From Symbiodinium natans (lineage: Eukaryota; Sar; Dinophyceae; Suessiales; Symbiodiniaceae): a stretch of 64,000 bases of DNA. Shown here one piece after another: positions 37,117 to 46,995 of the stretch (the stretch's first letter is position 1; the number at the start of each line of letters is the position of its first letter). The translations under genes and the position numbers were made by a program. The notes under the pieces are model-generated. The model made no database searches and was not told where the DNA came from. It was given only the letters and a program-made list of their open reading frames with translations. The stretch covers positions 532,763 to 596,762 of the forward strand of contig CAJNDS010002024.1 of the NCBI GenBank assembly GCA_905221605.1. Direction: 5' to 3'.

Positions 37117-37761
37117 CTACGCCGGCCGGTGCTCCACCTGCATGCGCGTGCACCCGAGAGCAACTGCTAGCGCAAGCATTGCTGCAAAGACATGCATTGA
37201 GTTGCCCAGCTGAGATGTCTTGTAGTCGAAGCTGTCCATGGGCACGCCAGCTGCGGAAGCGGTGGCCTGTAACACAGGCCACCCCATTGCGAGAGCACAC
37301 TCCCTGTCCAACAGCCATCTCTTCATTGAAGGGCTCCAGAGAATTCCCCCGCTTGCCCGCATCGTGGGCAGGTGCTGGAACATGGCGGGGCGCACGTTGG
37401 GGTCCTGCGATAGGTTCATCAGGAGGTCGGGAGGGAAATTTGACACTGCGCCTTTCTTCGCATTTTGCTCTTCCCAAAGCTTATGGTAATCGCGGAGGTA
37501 CCCAACCTGCTTGGTGGTAAGCAGGTATGACCAGTCAGAGCTTGCGACAGTTAGCGGTCCCAAGCCTCGTTTAAGCCTTGCTTTGTTCTCACACAGCAAA
37601 CACTCTTCAGCAGTCGCAACCATGCACGCAGACACTCGCGGAAATCCAACTTTCTCCTTGATGTACTTGGAAGCTTCTTGCAGAACGGTCAACATATTGC
37701 GGGTGATTTCCACGTCCTTCCGCACTATTATCGCAAAGTGCCGTGGGCGGCCGACGAATAC
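37117..37761 (-). CDS. Gene C 3' exon: target-recognition part and motifs IX-X
   Basis: Begins after the acceptor CGAAGTCCAG (intron end 37,762) with VFVGRPRHF and ends at TAG (37,117). It contains RPAMFQHLPT and LLDRECALAMGWP, resembling the motif IX region of C5 methyltransferases, and QLGNSMHVFAAMLALA (motif X). Confidence 0.85.
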   Translation of the reverse strand, partial: VFVGRPRHFAIIVRKDVEITRNMLTVLQEASKYIKEKVGFPRVSACMVATAEECLLCENKARLKRGLGPLTVASSDWSYLLTTKQVGYLRDYHKLWEEQNAKKGAVSNFPPDLLMNLSQDPNVRPAMFQHLPTMRASGGILWSPSMKRWLLDRECALAMGWPVLQATASAAGVPMDSFDYKTSQLGNSMHVFAAMLALAVALGCTRMQVEHRPA

Positions 37762-38967
37762 CTGGACTTCGAAATCGACTGGAACCCTGAACCCGTGAAC
37801 ACCTGAAAACCTTTACACAGCCTTAGAATCATAACATTCTGAAATCATAACATTCTGAAAGCAGTTCAGGCACGAACCCGGCATCGGAGGGCTGGATGTG
37901 CAAATCGATGACCTTGTATAGTGAACCTATGAGCTCCGGGATGATGTTTTTGTGGAAGCCCAGAACGTTCTCGTGCAGAGCCACCACTGGTTTTGTACAC
38001 CAGATCCAGCACAAGTAAGCCAAAGTGACGTTGAAACGGACGTCACTTGTTTTCTGTTTTCGGCCAGCTTTGCTCCACGGCTGGCATGGGGAACCTGTAA
38101 CATTCAAATTTGAACGTCTCTGTTTGCACAAACCGCCGTGCGCTGCACAAGGAAGTTTGATGTCTGGGCGCCACGCCGAGCACAAAGCCGTCCACCTCTC
38201 CAAAACTGTTGGACTTGGGCCCAGGCTTGAATCCCAGCCCGGAAAGGCATCAAATATGTTGCGATTGATGCAACAATCGCTTGGCAGCTTCTGCTCCAAA
38301 ATCGCGCAGCACGCTTTGTTGATCTCGCAAGCCGACACAGATTGCCATCGCTTGGGCCAGCCTAGTGTCGCAGTCAAAGCAGCTTGCAAAATGTCGCAGG
38401 CCTGTTCCGGCGACCCGATGCCGGAGCAATGGCTGGAGAACAGGTTGGCATGGTTCAGAAGGCTTTCTCTCCTGAGATGATGTGGGAAAAGGAGGCTAGC
38501 TTCTGGCTGTCTAAAAGAAGCATCAGCTATGCAACATGAGAGCTATCTAGCATATATCTTCCACCGACAAAACCCATGCATGCTCCTGATTTGGAGGCCA
38601 GTCGCAGCTTCTCAGCACCAAAGGTCTGCTGCAAGAATTCGACCATGAAGACTCCCGCGCGAAATGCGGTGACAAGGGAACTTGTGGAATCTGGTACAGG
38701 ATTAACACCAGCAATGCGATTGGCAACATCGGCATCAGCCTCAAACGTTGCGAAAGACCCAGCTGACTCTATGCGATTGGCAACATCGGCATCAGCCTCA
38801 AACGTTGCGATGTCCATTGAAGACCCTGCTGACTCTCTTTCCCATTGGCACCCGCAGGGAACGTCGCTCGACTCACTGCTGCTGCCCTCGAACATCACAC
38901 CATCTTCAGCCATCTGCTCACGGCTGCTGCTGCTGCTGCCCTCGAACATGACACCATCTTCAGCCAT
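37117..38967 (-). CDS. Gene C: C5-cytosine DNA methyltransferase (spliced)
   Basis: It should transfer a methyl group from S-adenosylmethionine to cytosine C5 in DNA. Seen on the minus strand: motif I (FSSHCSGIGSPE, near 38,403-38,440), the catalytic PCQ of motif IV (TGSPCQPWS, near 38,072-38,101), ENV of motif VI (near 37,962-37,978), a motif VIII-like GRPRHFAII after the intron, and motif X GNSM (near 37,190-37,207). Frame continuity needs a GT-AG intron at 37,762-37,873 (112 bp). It joins SDAGF to VFVGRPRHF, phase 0 on both sides. The first ATG of the acidic N-terminus is 38,967. That N-terminus has two MAEDGVMFEG repeats and two FEADADVANRI repeats. The frame changes at about 38,500-38,570, where a short intron or a frameshift must be assumed. 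No methyl-DNA-binding, chromo or reverse-transcriptase domain is visible. The methyltransferase call is strong; an intact gene is likely but not certain. Confidence 0.85.
37874..38548 (-). CDS. Gene C middle exon: motifs I-VI
   Basis: The exon opens after a stop near 38,550 and runs to the predicted donor at 37,874/37,873. It carries the SAM-binding segment, the PCQ loop and ENV. Motif I lies upstream of every in-frame ATG in this block, which shows that translation must enter from the 5' exon. The 16-bp sequence AATCATAACATTCTGA is tandemly duplicated at about 37,828-37,859. That lies inside the predicted intron, so it is harmless to the protein. Confidence 0.82.
38527..38967 (-). CDS. Gene C 5' exon: acidic repeat N-terminus
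   Basis: From the ATG at 38,967 the frame gives MAEDGVMFEGSSS twice, then ATFEADADVANRI twice, then a basic stretch EKLRLASKSGACMGFVGG. It meets a stop at about 38,527. The catalytic frame is already open from about 38,548, so the two frames overlap. A ~60-bp intron (for example a GT at the GTCGGT near 38,565 and an AG in AGACAG near 38,505) would join them, but several choices fit. The GV(M/T/A)FE pattern and the PCG-x2-W motif also occur at the N-terminus of gene B. Confidence 0.65.
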   Translation of the reverse strand: MAEDGVMFEGSSSSSREQMAEDGVMFEGSSSESSDVPCGCQWERESAGSSMDIATFEADADVANRIESAGSFATFEADADVANRIAGVNPVPDSTSSLVTAFRAGVFMVEFLQQTFGAEKLRLASKSGACMGFVGGRYMLDSSHVA

Positions 38968-39311
38968 CTGCACAGACGCTTGCAAAAGCCCTTATAAGTG
39001 TATCTTAAGCCCAACACCCTACACCATCGATTTGTGATCGCTTGGCGGAGGTTCGGCAAATTGCAGCCGGGCTAGTGGACGCCTTCAGGGCTTCTAGGGC
39101 TTAGGGTTGTACGGAGTTTGGGCTGTGTGCACGTATACGGCGCTCGAAAATGAAGGCCAATATGCATTGAACATCATGGCTTTCAGCCGTCATGGAGCTA
39201 GCGCGTCAACACAGAGTTCGGGATCGAAAACAAGGGGGTATTTAAGGCTTCAGGCGCAAGCATCAACTGTGGCCTCCAGCCAACCCTTTCCCTAAGCTCG
39301 CTCTCAACCCC

Positions 39312-39454
39312 ACTTGGAGGTTCATGGTACTTATTAACCAACTATAACTGTACTTATAAGCCACTTATAAGCCCCCTAAGTGCCCTTATATGGTTATAAG
39401 TACAGTTATAAGTACAGTTATAACGGGTTAATAAGTACCATGAACCTCCAAGCA
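39312..39454. mobile_element. IR-A element (AAGTACCATG subfamily), near-perfect fold-back
   Basis: Arms ACTTGGAGGTTCATGGTACTT and AAGTACCATGAACCTCCAAG. The interior repeats TATAACTGTACTTATAA in both directions around a centre near 39,385, giving a nearly complete hairpin of about 143 bp. It lies between genes B and C. The copy at 52,308 belongs to the same subfamily. Confidence 0.88.
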
Positions 39455-39599
39455 GACCCTGCCTGAAACCCGTCCAAAAGCAAGCGCATGAAGTCTCAAC
39501 CGGACCCCGCATACGCCCGAACCCCAGTAAGGCCAGGCCGGCGTCCACGGCCGCCGATCCACCGCAAGTTCGCCTCCGGATAGCGCAGCTGTTGGTACC

Positions 39600-39677
39600 C
39601 TAAACCCTAAACTCTCAACCCTAAACCCTAAACTCTAAACCCTAAACCCTTAACCCTGAACCCTAAACCCTAAACCC
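39600..39677 (-). repeat. CCCTAAA tract between genes B and C
   Basis: About ten CCCTAAA/CTCTAAA units in the spacer between the 3' end of gene B (39,887) and the 5' end of gene C (38,967), close to an IR-A element (39,312-39,454). Confidence 0.88.
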
Positions 39678-39886
39678 AGGTTCAGGGGCGGGTGATTTGC
39701 GTAAGAAGGGAGAAGTATCCAGAAATAGGGATCTGTCAGTCTGTCAGTGGAGAGATCCTGTGCTCCAGGCCCGAGCCTGACACTAGCACGCGAGATCAGG
39801 CAGGTTGGGAATTCAGGCCAGCAAGCAAAGCGACGTTTTCACCAGCAGACACCCCGCTGCTAGTGGTTGCTTGCCATCTTCACTAG

Positions 39887-41056
39887 CTAGTGAAACTCAA
39901 TCTGACTGACCTTTGCCTCGCTTCCGGGAGCCCATATCTGTTGGCGCCGGGATTGCCACTTCTTTCCTTCTTCACTGTCCAACCAATCATCTAGTCGCGC
40001 CTGCATTGTCGAGGGAGCTGCTTTGCCCGCACTCTTTCGCTGAACTGACACACCCATGGGCAAAGATTCCACAACTCCCGAGGCCATGGCCTTGCTCCAG
40101 GAATGCTCGATAGTCTCAGGCACAGTCGAGGGCAGCCCGCGCGCTAGCGCGGCCTTTCGCAACTCTCGCACAGTACTGCGCGATTGTAGCAGACTCTCGG
40201 GCTCGATAAGGGACAAGACCTCTTGGGCGGAGCACCCATCGAAAAGGCTGCTGTGCCAACGGCCGGAATTCTCTATGCGGTCATGGAGCGCTTGCACCTG
40301 ATTCAGCTCTCTTGGTCGTCCACTTTTTTTCTGCCTGACACGGGTCCGTTGTATGAGCTCGACAACCGCACGAACAAGAAGCTCGTCTCTGGTATGTCCC
40401 GTCACTGAGACATAGGCTTGCTGCAACATCACCCGGACCATGAAGGCCCCAGGGGACGGATGCTGGTTATCAGACCACAGGTTGTTCATCATGGAGCCTA
40501 CTCTCTCCACGGCAGCCTCTGGGGCCGAGAGTAGTCGCCAACGATGATGGACTCTGGTCGCGTGCCAGGCATGAGGAGAGTGCGACTCTCCAAGGCTGAA
40601 CCAAGGGTCAGTGTCCAGAGATGCTGCTATGCGGGACGGGTCAATCTTGCGCAAAGGTTCTTCAAGAATGACCAGCTTGCCCTTCAGGTCTTGTGGGTTC
40701 TGAAGGACGGCCACGCGATACGCATGAAAGGCTGAATCTGCATCAATGTTCCTCCTTCTCTTGCTTGTGGAGGGCCCAGTGTACTTACGCACTGATTCCA
40801 CACAGACCTCGAATCTCGAGTTGTCCTTTCTCGTGAAGTGCTGCCCGTTCCAAGATCCCAAGAATTGCGACACTCTGCATGCAATGTAAGCCATCGCTGG
40901 GCACTTGGCGGGCAGACCGAGTGCCTTGCCCAAAGTCCAACGAAGCCCGGGGAAACTGTTGACTGGACACACCATGTACCCTGAAACAGAGGTCCAGCTC
41001 CTGGCGCTGCGCAATGTTTTCGGCGGAACATCGCTCTTGCCCGATCGCGTCTCCAA
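39887..41056 (-). CDS. Gene B exon 4: C-terminal part
   Basis: Reads SGYMVCPVNSFPGLRWTLGK and LGLPAKCPAMAYIACRVSQF, then KRRRNIDADSAFHAYRV, and VELIQRTRVRQKKSGRPREL, a basic AT-hook-like KKSGRPREL. It ends at a stop at 39,887. An acceptor at the start of the block is assumed. The ~80-bp gap to exon 3 holds GTTTAG and CAAACCCTAAGC, again telomere-like. Confidence 0.68.
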   Translation of the reverse strand: METRSGKSDVPPKTLRSARSWTSVSGYMVCPVNSFPGLRWTLGKALGLPAKCPAMAYIACRVSQFLGSWNGQHFTRKDNSRFEVCVESVRKYTGPSTSKRRRNIDADSAFHAYRVAVLQNPQDLKGKLVILEEPLRKIDPSRIAASLDTDPWFSLGESHSPHAWHATRVHHRWRLLSAPEAAVERVGSMMNNLWSDNQHPSPGAFMVRVMLQQAYVSVTGHTRDELLVRAVVELIQRTRVRQKKSGRPRELNQVQALHDRIENSGRWHSSLFDGCSAQEVLSLIEPESLLQSRSTVRELRKAALARGLPSTVPETIEHSWSKAMASGVVESLPMGVSVQRKSAGKAAPSTMQARLDDWLDSEEGKKWQSRRQQIWAPGSEAKVSQIEFH

Positions 41057-44000
41057 GCTGTCCTCGTAGCATTGACCTTTGCGCTTAGGGTTTGAGGTCC
41101 AGGCTTGGGCTTAGGATACCTAAACCTGACAGCTTGGTCAGCTGAGATTGCGGCGCACTCTCGACACCAGTAGCTCATACTGCTGGTTGAACTCCTGTGT
41201 CTGCAGGGACCAGGTCTGGGGCACCTTCTGAAAGGCATCGCCGAGAGGCCATCGTGCCTTGTCTAAGTAAGGCCGGAACAACTTGAGGAGTTTGCCAAAA
41301 GATGTGACACATGCTCGCGTTGGCGGTTGAGCCAACAAGCTGGTCCAATCAAACGCCATCTCGCCGGCGTGCAGCAAGGAAAGCATGTGCGTATTCATCC
41401 CAACATCTGCGAAGATGTCGCTTACCTCATCCTTAACGTACTTCAAGAAGTCCAGTAGTGCATCAATGGCCTGTACACATGCAACATGGACTTGGAAGAC
41501 CCCTTGTGGCACTTGACATCGGCTCCAAAGGCAATCGTCTCGCAGCAGCCGCGCTCGAAACATGTTTTTGTAGTCCATACCAAGCACCGGCCTCTGTCCG
41601 CAGTCTCTTTTCTGCTGCCTTGGGCAGAAGAAGTTGGCATTTGAGTCGATGTCAAGCATGGTCCACAAAGGCACATGTACTTGCTTCTGCACACGACGGC
41701 CCCGTCGAAAAACATAGATTTTGGTCTTGACTGTTCTGCAGTCCGGCACGGCTCGCCGCCTGCCCTTGCGACAATGCTCTTCTTCGGACAGGCACTGGCA
41801 ATGACTTCCCAAGCTCATGATCCCAGGGCTAGACTTTGCAGTGAACTGCAATTTGCACCCTTGAAACTCCGGAGGAATCTTGTACAGCAGCTTACTGGCA
41901 TGCAAGATGAAAGATCTGACCGGTTTCCCCCATGATGTGTACCGACATGCACACATCAAGCGCGCCAGCTCTTTGGGGGCACAATGCTGTCTACAGCAGG
42001 CCACTGCACCAAGCATGGCTTTCACCTTTTCGAAGGATGCATGGATTGTCCGTAGGGAAGTTTCCATGTTGCGCCTGGCTCGTTCTATCACCGACGCTTC
42101 TTCTGCTTTCTGGACAACAAGCGCGAAGGGACGGACAATCTTCAGCAGCGCCACATCGAAACCAACCAAGAAAAAGACGAATGAGGGTTCTTGAATACGT
42201 CTGCCGACATCGAAAAGGCTGGTGAGTGACACGTTACCTTTGCCTTCCTTCTTCCAAGCAACTTTGCCATGAAGACACAGAAGAATAATCTGGTAGTTCA
42301 AAATCAAACCACCAGGAGCCCCACTCAGGTGCCCGATCTTCCGGGTCCCTCCGGGGCCTCTTAAACCGGCTCCGGTGCCACCAGCTCTCCTCAACAAAGT
42401 GAGTCAGTCCAGGTAGCCTAGGGTTTAAATGTATCTCCCGACTGCCCTAACTCGCTAACTCGGTTTGAAGTTCTTTCGAGGGAGACGGGTTCGGGGCCGA
42501 GGCTAAACTTTGCTTGGAGCTTCGGAGTTCAGAGCGCCTGCAGGCCCAGCCCCTAAGCCATCCTAAACTGATCGCGCACGAGTGTCCATGTTGCACAAAA
42601 AAATACATCCAGAAAAGGCTCTTGCAGGCTGCGCGTTTCATCACCTTGCCCTCCCCGACATTGAACAAGCGATCACACGATGCAGCCACATCGAAGCATT
42701 CGCTGGCAGGAGGCGACCGACGCACTGCCCGCATGATTGCGTTGTCAATCCTGCTCCAAGTACTCTTGCCTACTTTCCTTGTAAATAGACACTGAAGATC
42801 ATGAAAGCTACATTGTTACATTGCTGCAGACGTTAAGCTCTCCCCACACACTGCCTGTGAAAATCATCCCAGCGCGTGCACACAACCAACGAGTTCGCCT
42901 CGGCCTCTGGATGCACCTGCTGCCACAGCAGCTCTGCGGCTCCGCTGCTGGAGTGGCGGGCCTGCTGCCCTCCTCTCACTAATTGTCCGTCGCCATCTAT
43001 CATGGCTAATCGAGCCCTCAACGTGGGCAAGTCCATCATGCTAGGGTGTTGCGACAGCATCTCCAGCAGGAGCCGTGTGATCTCAGGGCCGCTGTGGCTT
43101 CCAACTGCCAGCGTTCGGTAGTCCAGCATCGGGGTTAAAAGTGAGCCATCCTCGGCACTGACGATGGTCAAATTGGCAATTAGCATTGTCTCGTTGCGGG
43201 GAAACGCGGTGCATTTTCCCAAGGAGACAGGGTCGGCCATCAGCGCAAAATCGGATTCCACGCCCAGCCCTCCAAGAACGGAGGACCAGTCGTTTGCGTT
43301 CATCATGTGCAGAACCTGTCCTGCCAGGTACTCTGTCTCTGCGCAGAAATTGCGCCCGTGGCAGTGTGCCCCATCCACATCCACGCCACAAAGCCGCAGC
43401 CGTGCTATATCCCTCTCGTAACATGATTTGGACTTCCCTTCGACAGCACAAGCAATGGCAGCGCGGACGCAAACCGCTGCACTCTTCTTCCATCGGGTTT
43501 CCTCGCTATCCTTCTCCAGTTCAGGCGATGGCGTGCTTTGCTGTGACTGCGGTTTTGGGTCTGGGTGCAATGCTTCACGATCAATCGGCGACCAAGCATT
43601 GCTTTCCACATGCCTCCAGCACCTGGAAACAGTTTGGCGCGAGAGCCCCAACAAGGATGCTGCTAGCACTTCAGCATATGACTTGCCAGTGCTGCACCTG
43701 ATGTCACTGACCTGGTGGAGGACATCCTTCGTGAGCTGCTTCGGAAGTTTCTTGACGTTTGCAACTGTATTGACTATCAGCACCTGTGCCTGATGGAGAG
43801 CAGGGGTCAAGGGACTTATGATCGAGCCACAGTTCATTCCCGGGACCCAGGAATTGGACTGCAAGCTGACATTCTCATGGCCGTCCTCGAACGCCACACC
43901 ACCAGATGGAGTCTCCATGTCCATCTGCTCAGGGGGCATTTGGAATGTAACGCCCTCTGGTTCAATGCCCTCTGGTTCAGAAGGCTCCGCCCCAATTACC

Positions 44001-44068
44001 ATGACCTCGTCGTCACTCTCATACCACACCAGGCCACAGGGGCTGCCGCACTCTGACTCTCCACCCAT
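39887..44068 (-). CDS. Gene B: multi-exon transposase-like protein (hAT-like layout)
   Basis: At least four minus-strand blocks (42,833-44,068; about 42,580-42,780; 41,138-about 42,330; 39,887-about 41,056) read as one protein. An acidic N-terminus leads to a helix-turn-helix-like segment (GKSYAEVLAASLLGLSRQT). An RNase-H-like part follows, with acidic residues in ALMADPVSLGKC and AMIDGDGQLVRGG and a late WDDFHR, then FNVGEGKVMKRAA in exon 2. NYQIILLCLHGK and a long alpha-helical region come in exon 3, and exon 4 ends in a basic tail. The order (early D, DGDG, then W-D-x-F-H followed by a helical insertion) recalls hAT-type transposases. It also matches a multicopy protein type that I remember from symbiodiniacean genomes, which has not been checked. 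ATG 44,068 is the first plausible start. No terminal inverted repeats were found. Confidence 0.68.
41138..42330 (-). CDS. Gene B exon 3: helical insertion region
   Basis: Begins near GGLILNYQIILLCLHGK. It contains SLTSLFDVGRRIQEP, a cysteine-rich stretch (VACCRQHCAP, LMCACRY, HCQCLSEEEHC) and a long leucine-rich helical half (IDALLDFLKYVKDEVSDIF). It runs to a stop at 41,138, but probably splices a little earlier into exon 4. The bases upstream of about 42,330 in the same frame (Gly/Arg-rich) look intronic. Confidence 0.65.
42580..42780 (-). CDS. Gene B exon 2 (FNVGEGK block)
   Basis: A short block reading KVGKSTWSRIDNAIMRAV, then CDRLFNVGEGKVMKRAA, then FFVQHGHS. Its position between WDDFHR and NYQIILLCLH fits the third acidic/helical part of an hAT-like core. 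Boundaries are approximate: the upstream acceptor lies near 42,780-42,800 and the donor before about 42,570. Confidence 0.62.
42833..44068 (-). CDS. Gene B exon 1: acidic N-terminus, HTH-like and RNase-H-like part
   Basis: From the ATG, the first ~75 residues are acidic, with EGVTF and GGVAFEDG. Residues ~125-155 hold the helix-turn-helix-like segment, ~165-190 a Ser/Pro/Gln linker, and ~275-405 the putative catalytic core ending in WDDFHRQ. The frame stops shortly after WDDFHRQ, and a splice to KVGKSTWSRID in exon 2 restores it. Several GT/AG pairs fit, for example a GTGTGTGG donor with a TTTACAAG acceptor. Confidence 0.72.
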   Translation of the reverse strand: MGGESECGSPCGLVWYESDDEVMVIGAEPSEPEGIEPEGVTFQMPPEQMDMETPSGGVAFEDGHENVSLQSNSWVPGMNCGSIISPLTPALHQAQVLIVNTVANVKKLPKQLTKDVLHQVSDIRCSTGKSYAEVLAASLLGLSRQTVSRCWRHVESNAWSPIDREALHPDPKPQSQQSTPSPELEKDSEETRWKKSAAVCVRAAIACAVEGKSKSCYERDIARLRLCGVDVDGAHCHGRNFCAETEYLAGQVLHMMNANDWSSVLGGLGVESDFALMADPVSLGKCTAFPRNETMLIANLTIVSAEDGSLLTPMLDYRTLAVGSHSGPEITRLLLEMLSQHPSMMDLPTLRARLAMIDGDGQLVRGGQQARHSSSGAAELLWQQVHPEAEANSLVVCTRWDDFHRQCVGRA

Positions 44069-44339
44069 GTCGCAGAAACGCGGCCCCTTCAACACAGTGT
44101 TAGTTCATTAGTCATCTGCTCTCTGGAAAATAGATGTATGGTTGGGTTCAGGACTGTCGCAAGCCCGCCTATGATGTCACCAAGCACTGCCACATTTCAG
44201 CTTACGCGCCACCCCTTCTTTGTCGGTCAGCCTTGACAACACGACATTGTCGGCACACTACATAAACCGAACACACCATCAAGAATGCACCCTAAAAAGC
44301 CCCAGGGCCACTCAAGCTCTAAGCTTTCACGCCAACAAC

Positions 44340-45735
44340 TTGAACCCCAAAACCCAAGACACTTTGAACCCTTGAAGGTTTTAGAGCTTCGGGTCTTAGT
44401 GGGCTCCAAGGCAAAGTCTTGAACCCTCTGCCCTAAACGGCCCTGGCCCGTTCCGCCTGTCATGCTGCCGATGAGGACGCCGCATCATTTCCTGTTCGCA
44501 AGTTCCAGGGTTTTTCGCCGGTGGTCTAGGAAAGGTGTCGAGGATGAGACCTTAAGCTTAAACTATAGGGACTCTAACAATTCTGGCCTAGGTTGAGGGC
44601 TTTAGGGTTTAGGGTCTTAATGGCCTCTCCAAGGCAAAGTCTTGAACTCGACGCCCTAAACAGCGCTAAACCTTCAAATTCCACGGCATCATTTCCTGTT
44701 CGCAAGTTCCAGGGGGTCTAGGAAAAGTGTCGAGGATGAGACCTAGGAACTCTAGGAACTTGGCGGTCTAGGAACTCAAGTTCTATAGGGCTTCGGGTCA
44801 GTCTTGAACCAGGGGTTTGGGCGGGTGGTCAACCCTAAGCCCTTGACACCTCTAAACGTGGCAATTCCATGGCATCATTTCCTGTTCGCAAGTTCCAGCG
44901 GTTTGGGCCGGCGGTCATGTGTCGAGGAGCAGACCTGAAACCTAAACCCCAGGAACCCTGGAAACTCTAGCCCTAGGTTTTTGGTTTTAGGGGTTCGGGT
45001 CTTAGCGGGCTCCAAGGCAAAGTGTTGCAGCCTGAGCCCCAAACGGCCCTGGCCCGTTCCGCCTGTCATGCTGCCGATGACGACGCCGCGTCATTTCCTG
45101 TTCGCAAGTTCCAGGGTTTTGGGCTGGTGGTCTAGGAAAGGTGTCGAGGATGAGACCTTAAGCTTAAACTATAGGGACTCTCACAATTCTAGCCTAGGCT
45201 GAAGGCTTTAGGGTTTAGGGTCTTAATGGCCTCTCCAAGGCAAAGTCTTGAACTCGAAGCCCTAAACAGCGCTAAACCTTCAAATTCCATGGCATCATTT
45301 CCTGCTCGCAAGTTCCCGGGGTTGGGGCTGGTGGTCTAGGAAAGGTGTCGAGGATGACACCTTAAACCTAAAACCCTACGAACTCGAGGAACTCCAACCT
45401 ACGGTTAGGCCTGAGGGTCTTCATGGGCTTTGCAGGGCAAAATCTTGAACCCTAAGCCCTAAGCAACCCTAAAACTGGCAATTCCATGGCATCATTTCCT
45501 GTACGGAAGTTCCGGGGGTTTGCTGGTGGTCTAGGAAAGGTGTTGAGAATGAGACCTGAAACCCAAAACCCCAGGACCTCTAAGAACTCCAGGCCCCGGG
45601 GCTCAGGGTCTTAGTGGGCTCTCAATGGCAAAGTCTTGAAGCTTAAAACCTGAACGGCCCTAAACCTTGAAGGCTTCAGCAATTCCATGGCGGATTCCTG
45701 TTCGCAAGTTCCAGGGGTCTAGGAAGGTGTCGAGG
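44340..45735. repeat. ~200-bp tandem repeats with a ~600-bp higher-order period
   Basis: The anchor TCATTTCCTGTTCGCAAGTT recurs near 44,484, 44,688, 44,872, 45,090, 45,294, 45,490 and, diverged, 45,684. Each unit also holds GTCTAGGAAA(A/G)GTGTCGAGG, a GGGTCTTA(A/G)(T/C)GG segment and AAGTCTTGAA. The stretch 44,450-44,690 is nearly identical to 45,050-45,300, showing duplication of a three-unit block. It is non-coding. Confidence 0.88.
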
Positions 45736-46225
45736 CTTTGCGTTTGCAAGCGTTTCTCTCTCTTCCGAAGCGCTGCGCAATCAGAGGATCATGTGTCTTG
45801 CGTCCCAAAATGCCTGGCGCGGCTGTGCTTGCGCCGGGCTGGACTTGAAATCACAGGCCGACACTGCATATCTAGATATAAGTACTTCATATTCGAGCTC
45901 TCAAACCCAAAGTCCCGACAGTGCCGCAGGCCCTCATTCAGCCACTGGCTTACGAGAGCTCCAATGGGCTCTTGGGCGAAACAATCACTTGCTTCGCAAG
46001 CACTACGGCCACTCCGCACGGTGTAAGCTTGGCTTCCCCAGCTTCTTTGAAGACCCAGGTCACTTTGCATTGGCTCATGCTCATGGCCTGCTTCCTCAGA
46101 TCGCCCAATCGACACTTTCAAGTAGACGCTTCAACCCCCTACCTATACGAATCTTTGAAGCCCCAACCCGAACCCCGCGAACCTTTCTCTATCAGTGCAT
46201 GTAGTCCAATTAAAACCCTTAGGAC

Positions 46226-46995
46226 TCAGTCAAGGGTCACCACCAACCTGGCATTCTCATCCACGGGATCAAAGACCGTGTCCTTCTTGCACAAGGACGT
46301 GGGAGACGCGCCCGGCGGGAAGCTCGCAAGGTTCATCACCTCTTTGATCTTTTTACGGGCGATGAGTCCAGACAATGTCTCGGCTTTCTCGAGGTCTGCC
46401 TGAAACTCGCCCGGCTTGTCCTTCTTCGCGGTGACCTTCGTGGCAAAGTGCACCATGCACTTGTCTGTTTTGGGGAACATGTACTGCATTTGGCCGCTCT
46501 CGCCATCCTCAGGCTTCTTGATCTTGCCATTCCCGACAAAGAGGAGCACGGTGTTGGGCGTCACTTTCTTGTTGGTCTTCACGTCCTCCAGCGCCTTCAA
46601 CACCAGCTTAACGCCGTTCTCACCCTTAAGAATGCCAAATTCGCAGGTGTCCAAGGATGTCAAAGAGATCATGGCCAGGCCCTGGCGCGGAGAGGGTCCA
46701 GGCTCCGAACCCGGCTCCTTCGTGGGCTCCGCCTCGTCTGGCCTCTTGTCGTCCTCTTTCTTGGCACCCTCACGCTGGTTCTGGAAGAGCTGATCCAGTC
46801 GCCCCTTGAAGCGTTTGGCTGCCTCAAACTCTTCATCCGTTTGCTGCTGCTCGCCGAAGTCATAATCCATCCCGTAGTTGCAGCATAGGAGCGTGCGAGA
46901 CGAGATTCCCATGTGATTCCGGGTCCGAACTCGAACTGCCACGAGCGTCGGGGACACGCCGTTGCCACACATCGGAACAAGCTCCACAGTCGGGC
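46226..46995 (-). CDS. Gene A last exon: final SET-like segment and C-terminal domain
   Basis: After CTTGCAG it reads PTVELVPMCGNGVSP, VAVRVRTRNHMGISSRTLL and CCNYGMDYDF, the last resembling the closing tyrosine motif of SET domains. A charged linker follows, then an unrecognised domain with NTVLLFVGNGKIKKPEDG and KKIKEVMNLASFPPG. It stops at 46,226 after ARLVVTLD. In-frame Lys/Pro-rich codons upstream of the acceptor (47,030-47,095) are intronic homopolymer. Confidence 0.75.

Noticed and set aside
37117-44068. Retrotransposon carrying the methyltransferase
   Set aside because: I looked for reverse-transcriptase (Y/F-x-DD), integrase and long terminal repeats nearby and saw none. The partner gene looks DNA-transposase-like instead.
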